A stretch of DNA of 46,264 nt from Bifidobacterium saguinibicoloris (GTDB lineage Bacteria > Actinomycetota > Actinomycetes > Actinomycetales > Bifidobacteriaceae), in NCBI RefSeq assembly GCF_019331725.1, contig NZ_JAHBBF010000019.1, positions 1 to 46,264 on the forward strand. The letters run 5' to 3'. Below, one piece after another: positions 28,801 to 36,741 of this stretch (position 1 is the first letter of the stretch; each line of letters begins with the position of its first letter). The position numbers and the translations under genes were made by a program. Below the pieces are notes generated by a model that saw nothing but the letters and a program-made list of their open reading frames with translations, ran no database searches and was not told the DNA's origin.

Positions 28801-31245
28801 CCACTGCGGCTGGAAGTAGCCGGCGTTGCTCAGGTTCGCGTCGAACAGGGTCGGATCGGCGATGCCTTGGTACTTGGTGTAGGTGACCGGCTTGTTCACG
28901 GCCGGCTTGAGCTGCCAGGCCTGTCCGTCGCCTTCGGTGGAGCGCCATGCGATCACCGAAGTGCCGGCCGCGGTGCCGCCTCCGTTGACGTCGAGCGTCT
29001 TGACGGCCTTCTTGTTGAGGAAGCTAAAGTGCTTGCCGTCCTTCGAGTTGAGGATCCATACGGCCGAGGAATCGTTCTTGGCGGTCTCGACGGTCAGGGT
29101 GTCGCTCAGCGTGATGGCGCCGGAGTCGTCGCTCAGCGGGTCGCCGCCGGAGACGGTCACGACCTTGCCGTCGGCGTTGGTGATGACGTACGCGCGGTCG
29201 GCGGGTCGGGTCTTGAAGACGTCGTCGGTGACTTCGGTGAGGGTGAAGGTCTGGGTCTTCTTCTTGTCCGCGGCACTGGCCGTGTTCTGGATGGTGGCGG
29301 TGCCGTTCGCATCGATGTTGAGCGCTTTGCCGCTCTGCTTGCCGATGAGCTGGTATTGCGCCCCGCTGGCGATCTGCGCGGCGTCGGCGGAGACGCCGGA
29401 GACGCCGGTCACGACGATGGTGGTCACGGAGTTGGCCGGCACGTCGACGGTGACGGACTTGGCGTCCGCGTCGACGGCCACATTGTCCTTGTCGTCGTGC
29501 ACGAGCGTGTTGGCGGTCGGGTCTCCGCTGGTCTTGTCGGCAGCGGTGGTCACGTAGGTCTTGGCCACGGCGTCCGCGTCGACGTTCGCGAAGCCGCTCA
29601 GGTCGATGGTCTGGCTGCGTTCGGCGCCGGAGTTGGTGATGACCAGGCGGAGGCTCTTGTCGGAGGAGCGCACGGCCGCGGTGGCGTCGGTGCTGTCGGT
29701 GGCGATGACGTGGTCGCCGGCCTGGATGAAGTGCGTGTAGTTCTTGAGCACGTTGAACTTGGAGTTGGTCTGCGTGGTGCAGGCGGGCACGTTGTCCGCG
29801 ACCTTGCCGTCGGCGTTGACGCCGCCGTACAGGTTGTTCACGCGACGGGTGGAGGCGAAGACCTTGTCGCCGTTCTCCTTGGTGTAGACCTGGCAGTCGA
29901 AGTCGATGTAGACGGAGCCCCAGTTGAGGTTCTCTCCGCCGTGGGCCGCGTCCTGCTCCATGTTGTAGTAGTCCTCGACGGGCTGCCACAGCACCCACGA
30001 GTTCGGCTCGTACTGGCGCATCTGGGAGTTGAGGTTCTTGGCGAAGTTCATGCCGTTCTTGAAGTTGTACGGGTCGAAGCCGGAACCGGAGTAGTCGCCC
30101 TCGTATTCGCTCATCATGAGCGGCTTGTCATTGGTCTTGGCCACGTCCCGGATCCAGGGGGCGTAGCTCTGGTCGCCGTAGCCGTGCGTGTTGAACTGGC
30201 CGAGCGTCTCATCCCAGTTGGATGCGTTCTGCGCGTAGCCGTTGCCGTTGTTGTTGGATCCGGTGTAGTCGAAGCGGAAGGTGCCGGAGCTGGAGGCGTC
30301 CATGGCGGAGACGAGCTGCTTGCCGTCCTTGGTGGCGGTGAGGCCCTGGGCGTCGAGCGCCTCACGCAGCGCCTTGATGAGACGGGTCTGCTGGTCGGGT
30401 TTGACGGACATGCCTTCCTGGCGGGCGCTGGGCTTGCCGTCCTTGTTGTTGGTCACCCAGCAGTTGGTGCAGTCGTTGGGTTCGTTGAGCGGCTCGATGG
30501 TGTCGGGCGTGATGTCGTACGTGTCCTTGAGGTACTTGGTCACGTGGGCCAGATATTTGGCGAATTTGACGGTGGCGTTGTTCGCGGCGTCGGCGTCCTC
30601 GGTGCCGTCGCCGGCGAGCTGGTCGTCGGTGCTGCCCGCCCAATGACCGGAGACGTAGCCGGAGTTGGTCATGAAGTAGGGCGCGGAGTTGGAGAAGAAC
30701 TCCCAGTTCTTCACCTGCTTGTTCTTCTGCAGCTTCTCGAGCCACCAACGTTGGGAGGCGTCGGCGTCGTAGTCGTAGTCGTCCGCGTTGTCCGGGTCCC
30801 ACTGCTTGAGGATCGTGGACTTGTTGGCGAGCGTGGTGGAGGCGCCGCCGTAGAGCGTGTCGCTGTGGCCGTCGCCTTCGGGGTTGGCCTTCCACCATCC
30901 TTCGACCGCAGCGCCCGGGCGCAGGTAGTCGGTCACGTCGGAGGCGTTGCCGCCGCCGATGTTGTAGCGGACGGATTGCAGGTCGAGGCCGTCCTCGCTG
31001 AACAGCAGGTCATAGAAGTCGTCGGCGAGCTGCTGCGCGTACGCGTTGTCACTCAATGCGTAATGCCCGGCCGCGTTCGCGTACCAGGCGAGTGAGGTGC
31101 CCCATCCTTTGAAGGTGTCCGATTGGTACCACGGGTTGGGCGTGATGGTCTGCGTTTCCGCGGCCGTGGCGGTGCCGGGCACCGCGAACGCCAGCAGCGT
31201 CGCGGCCCCCACGGCTCCGGCCGCGAGTTTCCTGATGATCCTCAT
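25882..31245 (-). CDS. Secreted, wall-anchored GH30 + CBM13 + GH43 fusion galactanase (1787 aa)
   Basis: Signal peptide (1-28, ending TATAAET). GH30 (about 36-480) opens with FKGWGTSLAWYANAAG and has acid/base E255 (LNEPND) and nucleophile E380 (MMSEYEG). This is the pattern of subfamily 5 endo-beta-1,6-galactanases. A ricin-type beta-trefoil (about 630-770, YQLIGKQSGKALN) follows. The GH43 domain (786-1240) has IQAHGGQ, YWWYGEDRSNGYY and acid E1103 (IEAPAVF), matching exo-beta-1,3-galactanases. Then come an Ig-like domain, a LamG/CBM-like domain shared with the 2125-aa protein, a DUF5011/HYR-type domain, a FIVAR-like helical domain (1650-1717), and LSKTG (about 1755) + helix + AKRDR. In known bifidobacteria, endo-1,6- and exo-1,3-galactanase are, as I recall, separate proteins. 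Here one chain would cut both linkages of type II arabinogalactan. Confidence 0.9.
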   Translation of the reverse strand: MRIIRKLAAGAVGAATLLAFAVPGTATAAETQTITPNPWYQSDTFKGWGTSLAWYANAAGHYALSDNAYAQQLADDFYDLLFSEDGLDLQSVRYNIGGGNASDVTDYLRPGAAVEGWWKANPEGDGHSDTLYGGASTTLANKSTILKQWDPDNADDYDYDADASQRWWLEKLQKNKQVKNWEFFSNSAPYFMTNSGYVSGHWAGSTDDQLAGDGTEDADAANNATVKFAKYLAHVTKYLKDTYDITPDTIEPLNEPNDCTNCWVTNNKDGKPSARQEGMSVKPDQQTRLIKALREALDAQGLTATKDGKQLVSAMDASSSGTFRFDYTGSNNNGNGYAQNASNWDETLGQFNTHGYGDQSYAPWIRDVAKTNDKPLMMSEYEGDYSGSGFDPYNFKNGMNFAKNLNSQMRQYEPNSWVLWQPVEDYYNMEQDAAHGGENLNWGSVYIDFDCQVYTKENGDKVFASTRRVNNLYGGVNADGKVADNVPACTTQTNSKFNVLKNYTHFIQAGDHVIATDSTDATAAVRSSDKSLRLVITNSGAERSQTIDLSGFANVDADAVAKTYVTTAADKTSGDPTANTLVHDDKDNVAVDADAKSVTVDVPANSVTTIVVTGVSGVSADAAQIASGAQYQLIGKQSGKALNIDANGTATIQNTASAADKKKTQTFTLTEVTDDVFKTRPADRAYVITNADGKVVTVSGGDPLSDDSGAITLSDTLTVETAKNDSSAVWILNSKDGKHFSFLNKKAVKTLDVNGGGTAAGTSVIAWRSTEGDGQAWQLKPAVNKPVTYTKYQGIADPTLFDANLSNAGYFQPQWTDDKGNHIQAHGGQIMTTTEKKDGKDVTVYWWYGEDRSNGYYKSPGVHVYKSYDTKNWEDQGLALRSATRLAQFTDTSNDDFAYFDKVYDLKNTDGTVNTDKARKIFYYLNMDPDQNGDGTADDTTAIIERPKVIHNEKTGKYVMWWHADGSTKVGGGTYDRAMAGVAVADSPAGPFKLVGAYRLPNRWDRRSDTEAGMSRDMTVFKDSNGDAYLVYSSEGNWTLYAAKLDDTYTNTVKTTTTAPFDFEYSSDGKYPLVYDEKDGDSGAGVLVEGQDYKLIKKNLMIEAPAVFETNGRYYIVASAATGWAPNQATYYTADSMLGDWTRGVDKTDGYENTWIQTQKVPEGTDGWLAYGDTNSTTFGSQSTNVLALDASKGQYVYMGDRWYAKNNDDGSTLGDSTYVWLPLTFGENGRLEMRNPAAQDNGKWSKGWDASYWQSHGGSKTAVTYWTVTDDGLADLGSLAAGEDVSAKLPAEVSVKDGDGKAAQVAVTWSDVDTSKSGKVTVTGTLAGDDAFYPGRTFTREITVEDPNCPAAKDPWKSGTFGANAGTICQTSTTAKDYGFTIADGANGGAWASKNEYSLAYRADALKTGESLTATVSGFEAGGNSDARAGIVVRNDLSASGQNSAKGYAMLILSQNGLFWQNDTDGNGYIDWETADADKNKSVTASTVADGTPVTIRVTRVDADTFEGFYRNADGTFVSIGTVDVKGADSDGLDVGVLTSANNGQDGAKVTYTGVDLSSDEAAPKDTTAPVISGADDVTLDYGAAFDPKAGVSAKDDVDGNLTKDITVTGTVDTSKAGTYELTYTVADKAGNTVTVTRTVTVRPKPVTPVEVDKTDLDKALADAADLDQNDYTSDTWGTFKAAYDAAKAVSEDKNATQAQVDAAYESLAKAKDGLKKADPGTNPSTPDNPDAGDGKGEHGGDLKPANGSNATALSKTGSAALIPAAIAIVLLTVGAVLLLGAKRDR

Positions 31246-31374
31246 TCCTGTTTCTCCTTCACTGCTGCGCCATTGCTGCTAACGCAAACATTTTTGCGAC
31301 CAGAAACCCCTCCTGGAGAAACACGCAAGCCCCGCCGCCTCTCCGCGGCGAACCCTCACTCTCCACAACCGTTA

Positions 31375-31388
31375 GGTTACCGGTTACA
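31375..31388. promoter_or_regulatory. LacI-type operator (GGTTACCGGTTACA), proximal
   Basis: A CCGG-centred, imperfect palindrome centred at 31381.5, just downstream of the predicted transcription start. Confidence 0.7.
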
Positions 31389-31394
31389 CACCAC

Positions 31395-31423
31395 AGTATA
31401 ACGCATATATAACCGGTTACACA
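31395..31423 (-). promoter_or_regulatory. Promoter of the GH30/GH43 gene
   Basis: -10 TATACT (31395-31400 on the minus strand). -35 TTGTGT at 31419-31424 has an 18-nt spacer; TGTGTA has 17 nt. It lies between the two operators and leaves a leader of about 140 nt. Confidence 0.65.
31408..31421. promoter_or_regulatory. LacI-type operator (ATAACCGGTTACA), distal
   Basis: The core TAACCGGTTA (31410-31419) is a perfect palindrome centred at 31414.5, 33 bp from the proximal site and over the -35/spacer. Confidence 0.8.
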
Positions 31424-31524
31424 AATTCTTCTTCCCAGAGATTCGCCGCCTACCACAAAACGATTCCGTCAGTCTTTGGACCATGCCTGTCCGGTACCGA
31501 AACCACGACCCAGCGCCGGACATG

Positions 31525-31586
31525 AAAAACCGCACCTGGCAATCGGAATCGAATCGAATCGAATCGATTCCGGTCGTCAGGTGCGG
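31525..31586 (-). terminator. Terminator of the 1259-aa beta-helix gene
   Basis: CCGCACCTG (31530-31538) pairs with CAGGTGCGG (31578-31586). Inside it, CGGAATCG and CGATTCCG also pair around an AATCG microsatellite. The minus-strand transcript ends in a run of T (31525-31529). Confidence 0.8.
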
Positions 31587-31677
31587 TCGGTCGATACATG
31601 AGGCGCATCATCGGGGCGCCGGACAATCCGGAGGAACCCCGACGGGGATTCCGGAACCGTCCGGAATCCCCTCACGG

Positions 31678-34600
31678 TCAGCCGCGGCGCCTGTTGAGCA
31701 GCAACACGCCACCGGCGAGCACCAGCAGCACGGCCGCTCCGGCCACCAGCTCGATGGCGGAACCGGTCTTGGACAGGCCGTTCACGCCCTTGCCGGACGA
31801 CGGACGCTTCGCGTCCGTACCGGAACCGTCGGCTCCATCGGAACCGTGGCCGTCGTCCGGAGTGCCGGGCTCGGTGGAGTTCTTCTGCAGCCCCTCACGG
31901 GCGGTCTTCAGCTCCTTGAGCGCGGCGTTCACTTCGTCCTGGGTGGCATCGGTCTTCGTGAGCACGCCCTGGGCCTTGACCAGCGCCTGTTGGAACGCGT
32001 CCCAGGACTTCTGGGTGTAGCCTTCCTGCTTGAGCGTCTCGGACAGCTTGACCTCGTCGTTCAAGCCATCCTTGTTCACGGGCGCAGGGGCGACCGTCAA
32101 CGTGAAGTCCGTGGAAGCGGTCGCCTTGTCCGCATCGGTCAACGTCACGGTGACCTTGTAGGTGCCGGCGGCGATGCCCTTGGCGAAGTCGAGACGGTTG
32201 GTCTTGTCGTTCCACGTGATCTTGCCGTCGGCGGTCTGGCCGTCGACCGTGATGTCCAGCGGGTCGGCGCCGGCCACGGTGAACACGTCGGAGGACGCCG
32301 CATCGCCTTCGGTGATGGTCTGGGCCTCGGGACCGGAGATGGAGGTCGGAGAGACCTCGGTCACTTCGACCACCGGAGCCATGTCCTCGGTGGCGTTGGC
32401 GAGCTTGTCCGAGGTGGCGCCCTCGGTGCTCACGAAGCGGACCTCGCCGGCGCCGGTGTTGTCCACGGCCAGCGTGAGCGTCGTCTCGCCGGCGGCCTTG
32501 GCGGCCTTCACCAGCGAGGTGATGTCCACGGCGATCTTGCGCCCGTCGATGCCGGTGCCCTTGACGTTGTCCTCGGAGCCTTCCGGCACGACGGTGTCTC
32601 CGAGGTCGAATTCGGCGGAGGACGCCGTGTCCTCGTCCTTGTCGGACAGCGCCGGCTGGGTCTTCCACGTCACGGTGGCCGGGTCGGCGGTGGTAGTGGC
32701 CTTGGTGACCTTGATCCGTCCGTTGCCGGAGGCGCCGGTACGGTGGCCGATGTAGGTCAGGGACAGGCTGGCGGTGTCGTTGTCACCGAGATCGCCGATC
32801 TTGCTCAGGTCGACGGTCACGTAGCCGCGCTTGATGTCGCCGCTGGCGCCGCTGACCCTGATGGTGCGTCCGGTGCCGTAGTTCACGCTCTGGTCACCGC
32901 TCCACGAGCCGACCCACGTATCGCCGGCGAGCGAACCCTCGACGGGTGTGAGCACGGCGTTGGACGGCTGCACGGCGATGGTGACCGTACGGGAGACGGG
33001 CGCGTAGTCGCCGGCCTGCGCACCGGTGTCGGCCGCGGTGAACGTGACGGCGAACTTCTTGCCGATCTGTTCGGAGCCGGGCTTCCAGAAGAACTCGCCG
33101 GTGGCGGGGTCGAAGGTCGCATCTGTGGGCAGGGTGTCCTTGTCCACGCCGAGCACGACCGAATCACCCTCGTCGGGGTCGGTGGCCTTGACGGTGAATC
33201 CGAGCACGTTGTTCGCCTTCGCCGTGATCGCGTCGGACTGCGGCTCGCTGATGGTGGGCAGCGAGTTGCTCCTGACGTTCTGCGTCTTGCCGTCCTTGTC
33301 GGTGTAGGTGTAGACGGTGTTCGCGATGTTCGAGGTGCTCAGCTGGAACTGGTTGGTGTATTCGACCAGCTTGTCGTTGATGTGGATGTCGTTGAGGTTG
33401 AGGTTCGTGACGTAGTCGATGTTGCCGACGCTGTCCTTGTTGAACCACACATTGTCGAGCGTGAGCGTGCCGATGGGGTTGCGCTTGTACGTGTCGGTCT
33501 CGTACTTCCCGTTCGGGTTCTTCTTGTATCCGTTGTACTGCTGGTCGTAGGCACTGACCGTCTGGTCGTTGCCCTGACCTCCCTGGATGCTGAAGTTCTT
33601 GGTGATGCGGGAGGTGTCGAACGAGGAGTTCTTCACCGTGATGGTGTCGTACTGCGGGTAGGTGTCGGTGTGGTTCTGGATGGACAGACCGAGCGTCTGC
33701 ACGCCGAGCGAGTTCAGGTTGTCGAACGAGTAGTTCTTCATCGCGTGGCCGTGCGTCTCGTGGCCCATGCGGATGCCGTTGCCCGGTCCGACGGTCCAGT
33801 TGAGCGTGTTGTTCACGGAGATGGCGTCGGAGTCCTCGGTATCCCACTCGTCATTGTCGATGCCGCCGAGGGACTTGACCACGGCGTCATACCCGGCCGC
33901 CGCGTTGACGTAACCTTGCAGATCCGGGGAGTCCGTGTTGAACTTGTGCTGCTTGTTGTACAGATCGGGCTTGTCGGGCGCGAACCAGCGGCCGGGGTTG
34001 TAGTGGCCGGAGGCGAAGGCGTCGTCGTTGCCGAGCGTGATCACGCCGTTGACGGTGACGTTCTGGCCGGAGGCCAGGTCGGTGCCGTCGCCCCACGGCA
34101 GCGGGTACGGGGTGAGGCCCTTGATGTTGTTGAACGTCACGTCCTTGGCGGTGTGCGTCTCCCAGTTCCACTGCTTGGATTCGCGCATGTACGTGTCGTT
34201 GAACGTGATGTCGCTGGATTGGACGACCATGACGCCGCCGGTGTGCTGGCTCATGAAGGCGTCATGCTTGTCGCCGGTGCTGCGCCAGTTGTAGTTGTCG
34301 ATGCCGTTGGCATCGAACATGCCGCGGCCGGAGATCTCGATGTCCTTCGAGCCCCACAGGCCGATGGCCGGCTCCTGCGCCTCGGCGTACGGCTGCACGT
34401 GGTTCTTGAGCAGCGCGCCTTCGTCCACGTAGACGTGGAGCTTGCCGCCGACAAGCTTGGAGCCGTCGAAGTCGACGATCTTCAGGCCGCCGTAGATGTA
34501 GGTGCCCGCCGGGAAGTACAGGGTGTTGTACTTGGCGGGATTGTCCTGGATCTCCTTGAGCGCGGCCTCGAGCGCGTAGGTGGCGTCGTCGTCGCTCATG

Positions 34601-35457
34601 CGGCGCTGGTTCGGGTAGAACACGTTTGCGCCCGGATCGACGATCTTGCCTTCGGACGGGGCGAGCTTGGCGTCGATGATCTGCTTCTGCGCATCGACGT
34701 TGCCCAACGTCTTGCTCGGCAGGTCGAGGATGCTCTGCGGTACGCCCTGCTTGGCGTTGGACTCGTTCTCGGCGGTCAGACGCTCCTGCTGTTCCTCCTG
34801 CACCGGATGCTCGGCGATGTAGTTCTTGGCGAACTCCTGGAAGTTGAGCACGTTGGAACCGGTCATGTCCGGCTTGGTCTCGACCGGGTCGTTGATAATC
34901 GCCAGGTACGGCTGTCCGGCCTTGTTGGACTGTTCGGCGTCGGGATTGATCATCACGATCACGGAGTTGAGGTTCGCATCCTTGCTCATCTTGAAGGTGA
35001 GCGTGTGCTTGTCAGGGCTAATCTGCGCGGTCTGGCCGTAGTAGCGGGTCGGCTGGATCTGGTAGGTGTCGATTTCCTCGTTCGGCACGGTCACGGAGAT
35101 GACCGGCGTGCGGGAGCTGGATTCGAAGCGGGCGATGTCATACCAGTGGGCGCCGCTCTCCTTGCCGGTCTCGTCGTATTTGATGACGTCGACGGGCGTG
35201 CCGTTCACCTTCAACGTGTATTTGTCGGACTTCACGTCCGGCGACGTCGCCGCGTCGCCCTTGGCGTTCACGCCGGCACCGGTCGCCGCGTAGGTCCGTA
35301 CCGTGCCGGAGTCCGTGGGAGTCTCGTCGGCGTGGGCGATGCTCGCCATGAACGGCGTCATCGTCACGCTCATCGCGGCCGCGGCGATTGCGGCCAGAGC
35401 CGCCCTCCGCCAACGTCCCGGGGCCCCCTTCGTCATTCTTCGTCCCTGACTCTTCAT
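31678..35457 (-). CDS. Secreted, wall-anchored beta-helix protein (1259 aa), GH28/GH49-like
   Basis: It starts after AAGGAGCGCA; a second Met lies at residue 8. Signal peptide to about residue 43 (ASIAHADE). The N-terminal sandwich and right-handed beta-helix (to about 690) are clearly paralogous to the first part of the 2125-aa protein and keep D457, D460 (WGDGTD) and D478/D479 (GNDDAFASGHY). Both copies also share GNGIR[LM]GHE. An Ig-like domain, a DNRLRE-type module (about 835-1020), another Ig-like domain (1036-1120), a FIVAR-like helical domain (1121-1190) and LSKTG (1228) + helix + NRRRG follow. No GH43 domain is present. The acidic cluster suggests an inverting clan GH-N-like hydrolase, but the substrate is unknown. 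It is divergent from LacI-2 with which it shares two operators, so it is probably its direct target. Confidence 0.8.
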   Translation of the reverse strand: MKSQGRRMTKGAPGRWRRAALAAIAAAAMSVTMTPFMASIAHADETPTDSGTVRTYAATGAGVNAKGDAATSPDVKSDKYTLKVNGTPVDVIKYDETGKESGAHWYDIARFESSSRTPVISVTVPNEEIDTYQIQPTRYYGQTAQISPDKHTLTFKMSKDANLNSVIVMINPDAEQSNKAGQPYLAIINDPVETKPDMTGSNVLNFQEFAKNYIAEHPVQEEQQERLTAENESNAKQGVPQSILDLPSKTLGNVDAQKQIIDAKLAPSEGKIVDPGANVFYPNQRRMSDDDATYALEAALKEIQDNPAKYNTLYFPAGTYIYGGLKIVDFDGSKLVGGKLHVYVDEGALLKNHVQPYAEAQEPAIGLWGSKDIEISGRGMFDANGIDNYNWRSTGDKHDAFMSQHTGGVMVVQSSDITFNDTYMRESKQWNWETHTAKDVTFNNIKGLTPYPLPWGDGTDLASGQNVTVNGVITLGNDDAFASGHYNPGRWFAPDKPDLYNKQHKFNTDSPDLQGYVNAAAGYDAVVKSLGGIDNDEWDTEDSDAISVNNTLNWTVGPGNGIRMGHETHGHAMKNYSFDNLNSLGVQTLGLSIQNHTDTYPQYDTITVKNSSFDTSRITKNFSIQGGQGNDQTVSAYDQQYNGYKKNPNGKYETDTYKRNPIGTLTLDNVWFNKDSVGNIDYVTNLNLNDIHINDKLVEYTNQFQLSTSNIANTVYTYTDKDGKTQNVRSNSLPTISEPQSDAITAKANNVLGFTVKATDPDEGDSVVLGVDKDTLPTDATFDPATGEFFWKPGSEQIGKKFAVTFTAADTGAQAGDYAPVSRTVTIAVQPSNAVLTPVEGSLAGDTWVGSWSGDQSVNYGTGRTIRVSGASGDIKRGYVTVDLSKIGDLGDNDTASLSLTYIGHRTGASGNGRIKVTKATTTADPATVTWKTQPALSDKDEDTASSAEFDLGDTVVPEGSEDNVKGTGIDGRKIAVDITSLVKAAKAAGETTLTLAVDNTGAGEVRFVSTEGATSDKLANATEDMAPVVEVTEVSPTSISGPEAQTITEGDAASSDVFTVAGADPLDITVDGQTADGKITWNDKTNRLDFAKGIAAGTYKVTVTLTDADKATASTDFTLTVAPAPVNKDGLNDEVKLSETLKQEGYTQKSWDAFQQALVKAQGVLTKTDATQDEVNAALKELKTAREGLQKNSTEPGTPDDGHGSDGADGSGTDAKRPSSGKGVNGLSKTGSAIELVAGAAVLLVLAGGVLLLNRRRG

Positions 35458-35530
35458 TGCGCTCCTTCGTCTTGCGCTTCATCGTCACAATCCGTCGTTC
35501 TTCTCCGAACTGGATGAAAGACAACATGAC

Positions 35531-35544
35531 TGTAATCGGTTACA
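35531..35544. promoter_or_regulatory. LacI-type operator (TGTAATCGGTTACA), proximal
   Basis: A 14-bp palindrome with one mismatched pair, centred at 35537.5, at the predicted transcription start. Confidence 0.75.
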
Positions 35545-35551
35545 GGATGTA

Positions 35552-35580
35552 AGTATATTAATATGTTACCGGTTACGCAA
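35552..35580 (-). promoter_or_regulatory. Promoter of the 1259-aa beta-helix gene
   Basis: -35 TTGCGT (35575-35580), 17-nt spacer, -10 TATACT (35552-35557) on the minus strand. The start falls near 35545. Confidence 0.7.
35564..35577. promoter_or_regulatory. LacI-type operator (TGTTACCGGTTACG), distal
   Basis: CCGG-centred at 35570.5, 33 bp from the proximal site. It overlaps the -35 box of the beta-helix gene and lies 80 bp before LacI-2, so autoregulation is likely. Confidence 0.75.
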
Positions 35581-35649
35581 CTGATACCATGTGTTTTCGA
35601 CCGAACCGGATACCATGGCACGCGAAGACGATTCATTCCAGAGGTTCAC

Positions 35650-36684
35650 ATGACAGCAGCATCAGTTCCTGAACAACGGCCGCAACGCGCCACCATGGCC
35701 GACGTCGCGGCGGCCGCAGGTGTCACCAAGACGACCGTCTCCCGGTACCTCAACAAGCACGGCTACGTCTCCAAGACCACAGCGAACAGAATCGCCAAGG
35801 CCATGAAGGACCTCGATTTCACCCCCAACCGCATGGCGCGCTCATTGGCCAGACAGCACACGAACATCATCATCTACGTCATCCACGGCGACCTGATGAG
35901 CGTGGCGCTCGACCCCGGCCTGAACACCCACTACGCCGCGGCCGGTGCCGAATTGGCGCGGCACGGCTACCAAATCCTGTCGATGACCGTCAACGACGAC
36001 ATCGCCATACGCCAGCTGCAGCGCATGCTGGACGAGGGATTCGCCGACGGCTACCTGTTCTCCCCGAACCATGACGACGACCCCATCCTGAGCCTGTTCG
36101 CCGGCAGCAACGTCCCCATGGTGACCGCCGGCGACTGGGCGATGAACGCCCCCTCCATACGGGCCGTCAACAGTGACAACCACACGGCCATGCGAACACT
36201 CACCGAACACATGCTCCACCGCGGCCACCGGCGCATCCTCTATATCTCCGGTCCGACGGACAACAGCTTCTCGCAGGACAGAATCGGAGGATTTCTGGAG
36301 ACGATGCACGCAGCCGACGCGGAATCCCACGTGCTGCATGCGGCGGGATGGCGCGCCGAGGACGGGCTTGCCCTCTGGCCGCAGGTGGAGCCGCTCCTGT
36401 CCGGCATCGATGCAGTCATCGCCACCAACGACGTCATGGCCGCCGGCCTCATCCAACGCATCCAGTCCACTGGTTTCGCCGTGCCCGGCGACATCGCCGT
36501 CGCGGGGTTCGACAACACGGCCATCGCGTCCGCGAACTCCCCGTCGATCACCACCATCGATCAGCATCTCGATCGGCACGGCACGGTGATGGCGGACACC
36601 CTGCTGTCCCTCATCGAAGGCAACCCTCCGGCGGACGGCACCATCTACGTTCCCACCGAACTGGTTGTGCGCGAATCGGCGTGA
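35650..36684 (+). CDS. LacI-family repressor 2
   Basis: Predicted 344 residues. The start at 35650 follows CCAGAGGTTCAC; the upstream in-frame ATG at 35563 would sit inside the distal operator. HTH ATMADVAAAAGVTKTTVSRYLNKHG at residues 15-39, hinge ARSLARQHTN, then the sugar-binding domain (IIIYVIHGDLMS ... FADGYLFSPNHDDDP ... AVIATNDVMAAGLIQRIQSTG ... DIAVAGFDNT) and the terminal VVRESA. The recognition helix carries Lys-Thr where LacI-1 has Tyr-Ala and LacI-3 Tyr-Gly, so it should read a different operator. The adjacent TAACCGGTTA-like sites, also found before the GH30/GH43 gene, are the best candidates. The effector sugar is unknown. Confidence 0.93.
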   Translation: MTAASVPEQRPQRATMADVAAAAGVTKTTVSRYLNKHGYVSKTTANRIAKAMKDLDFTPNRMARSLARQHTNIIIYVIHGDLMSVALDPGLNTHYAAAGAELARHGYQILSMTVNDDIAIRQLQRMLDEGFADGYLFSPNHDDDPILSLFAGSNVPMVTAGDWAMNAPSIRAVNSDNHTAMRTLTEHMLHRGHRRILYISGPTDNSFSQDRIGGFLETMHAADAESHVLHAAGWRAEDGLALWPQVEPLLSGIDAVIATNDVMAAGLIQRIQSTGFAVPGDIAVAGFDNTAIASANSPSITTIDQHLDRHGTVMADTLLSLIEGNPPADGTIYVPTELVVRESA

Positions 36685-36741
36685 GGGGCATGCGCCCCGC
36701 GTGGAGAGTCGCGTGCCGATCGACACACACGGCGTACGCCG

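Noticed and set aside
20309..31095. Very long plus-strand frames opposite the GH2/GH95 and GH30/GH43 genes (also 31483-35517)
   Set aside because: Same antisense artefact: repetitive Val-Gly-Asp-Arg composition, no family-like motif.
31543..31570. AATCG microsatellite as a phase-variable tract
   Set aside because: It lies inside a terminator stem after the beta-helix gene and not in a promoter or coding sequence.
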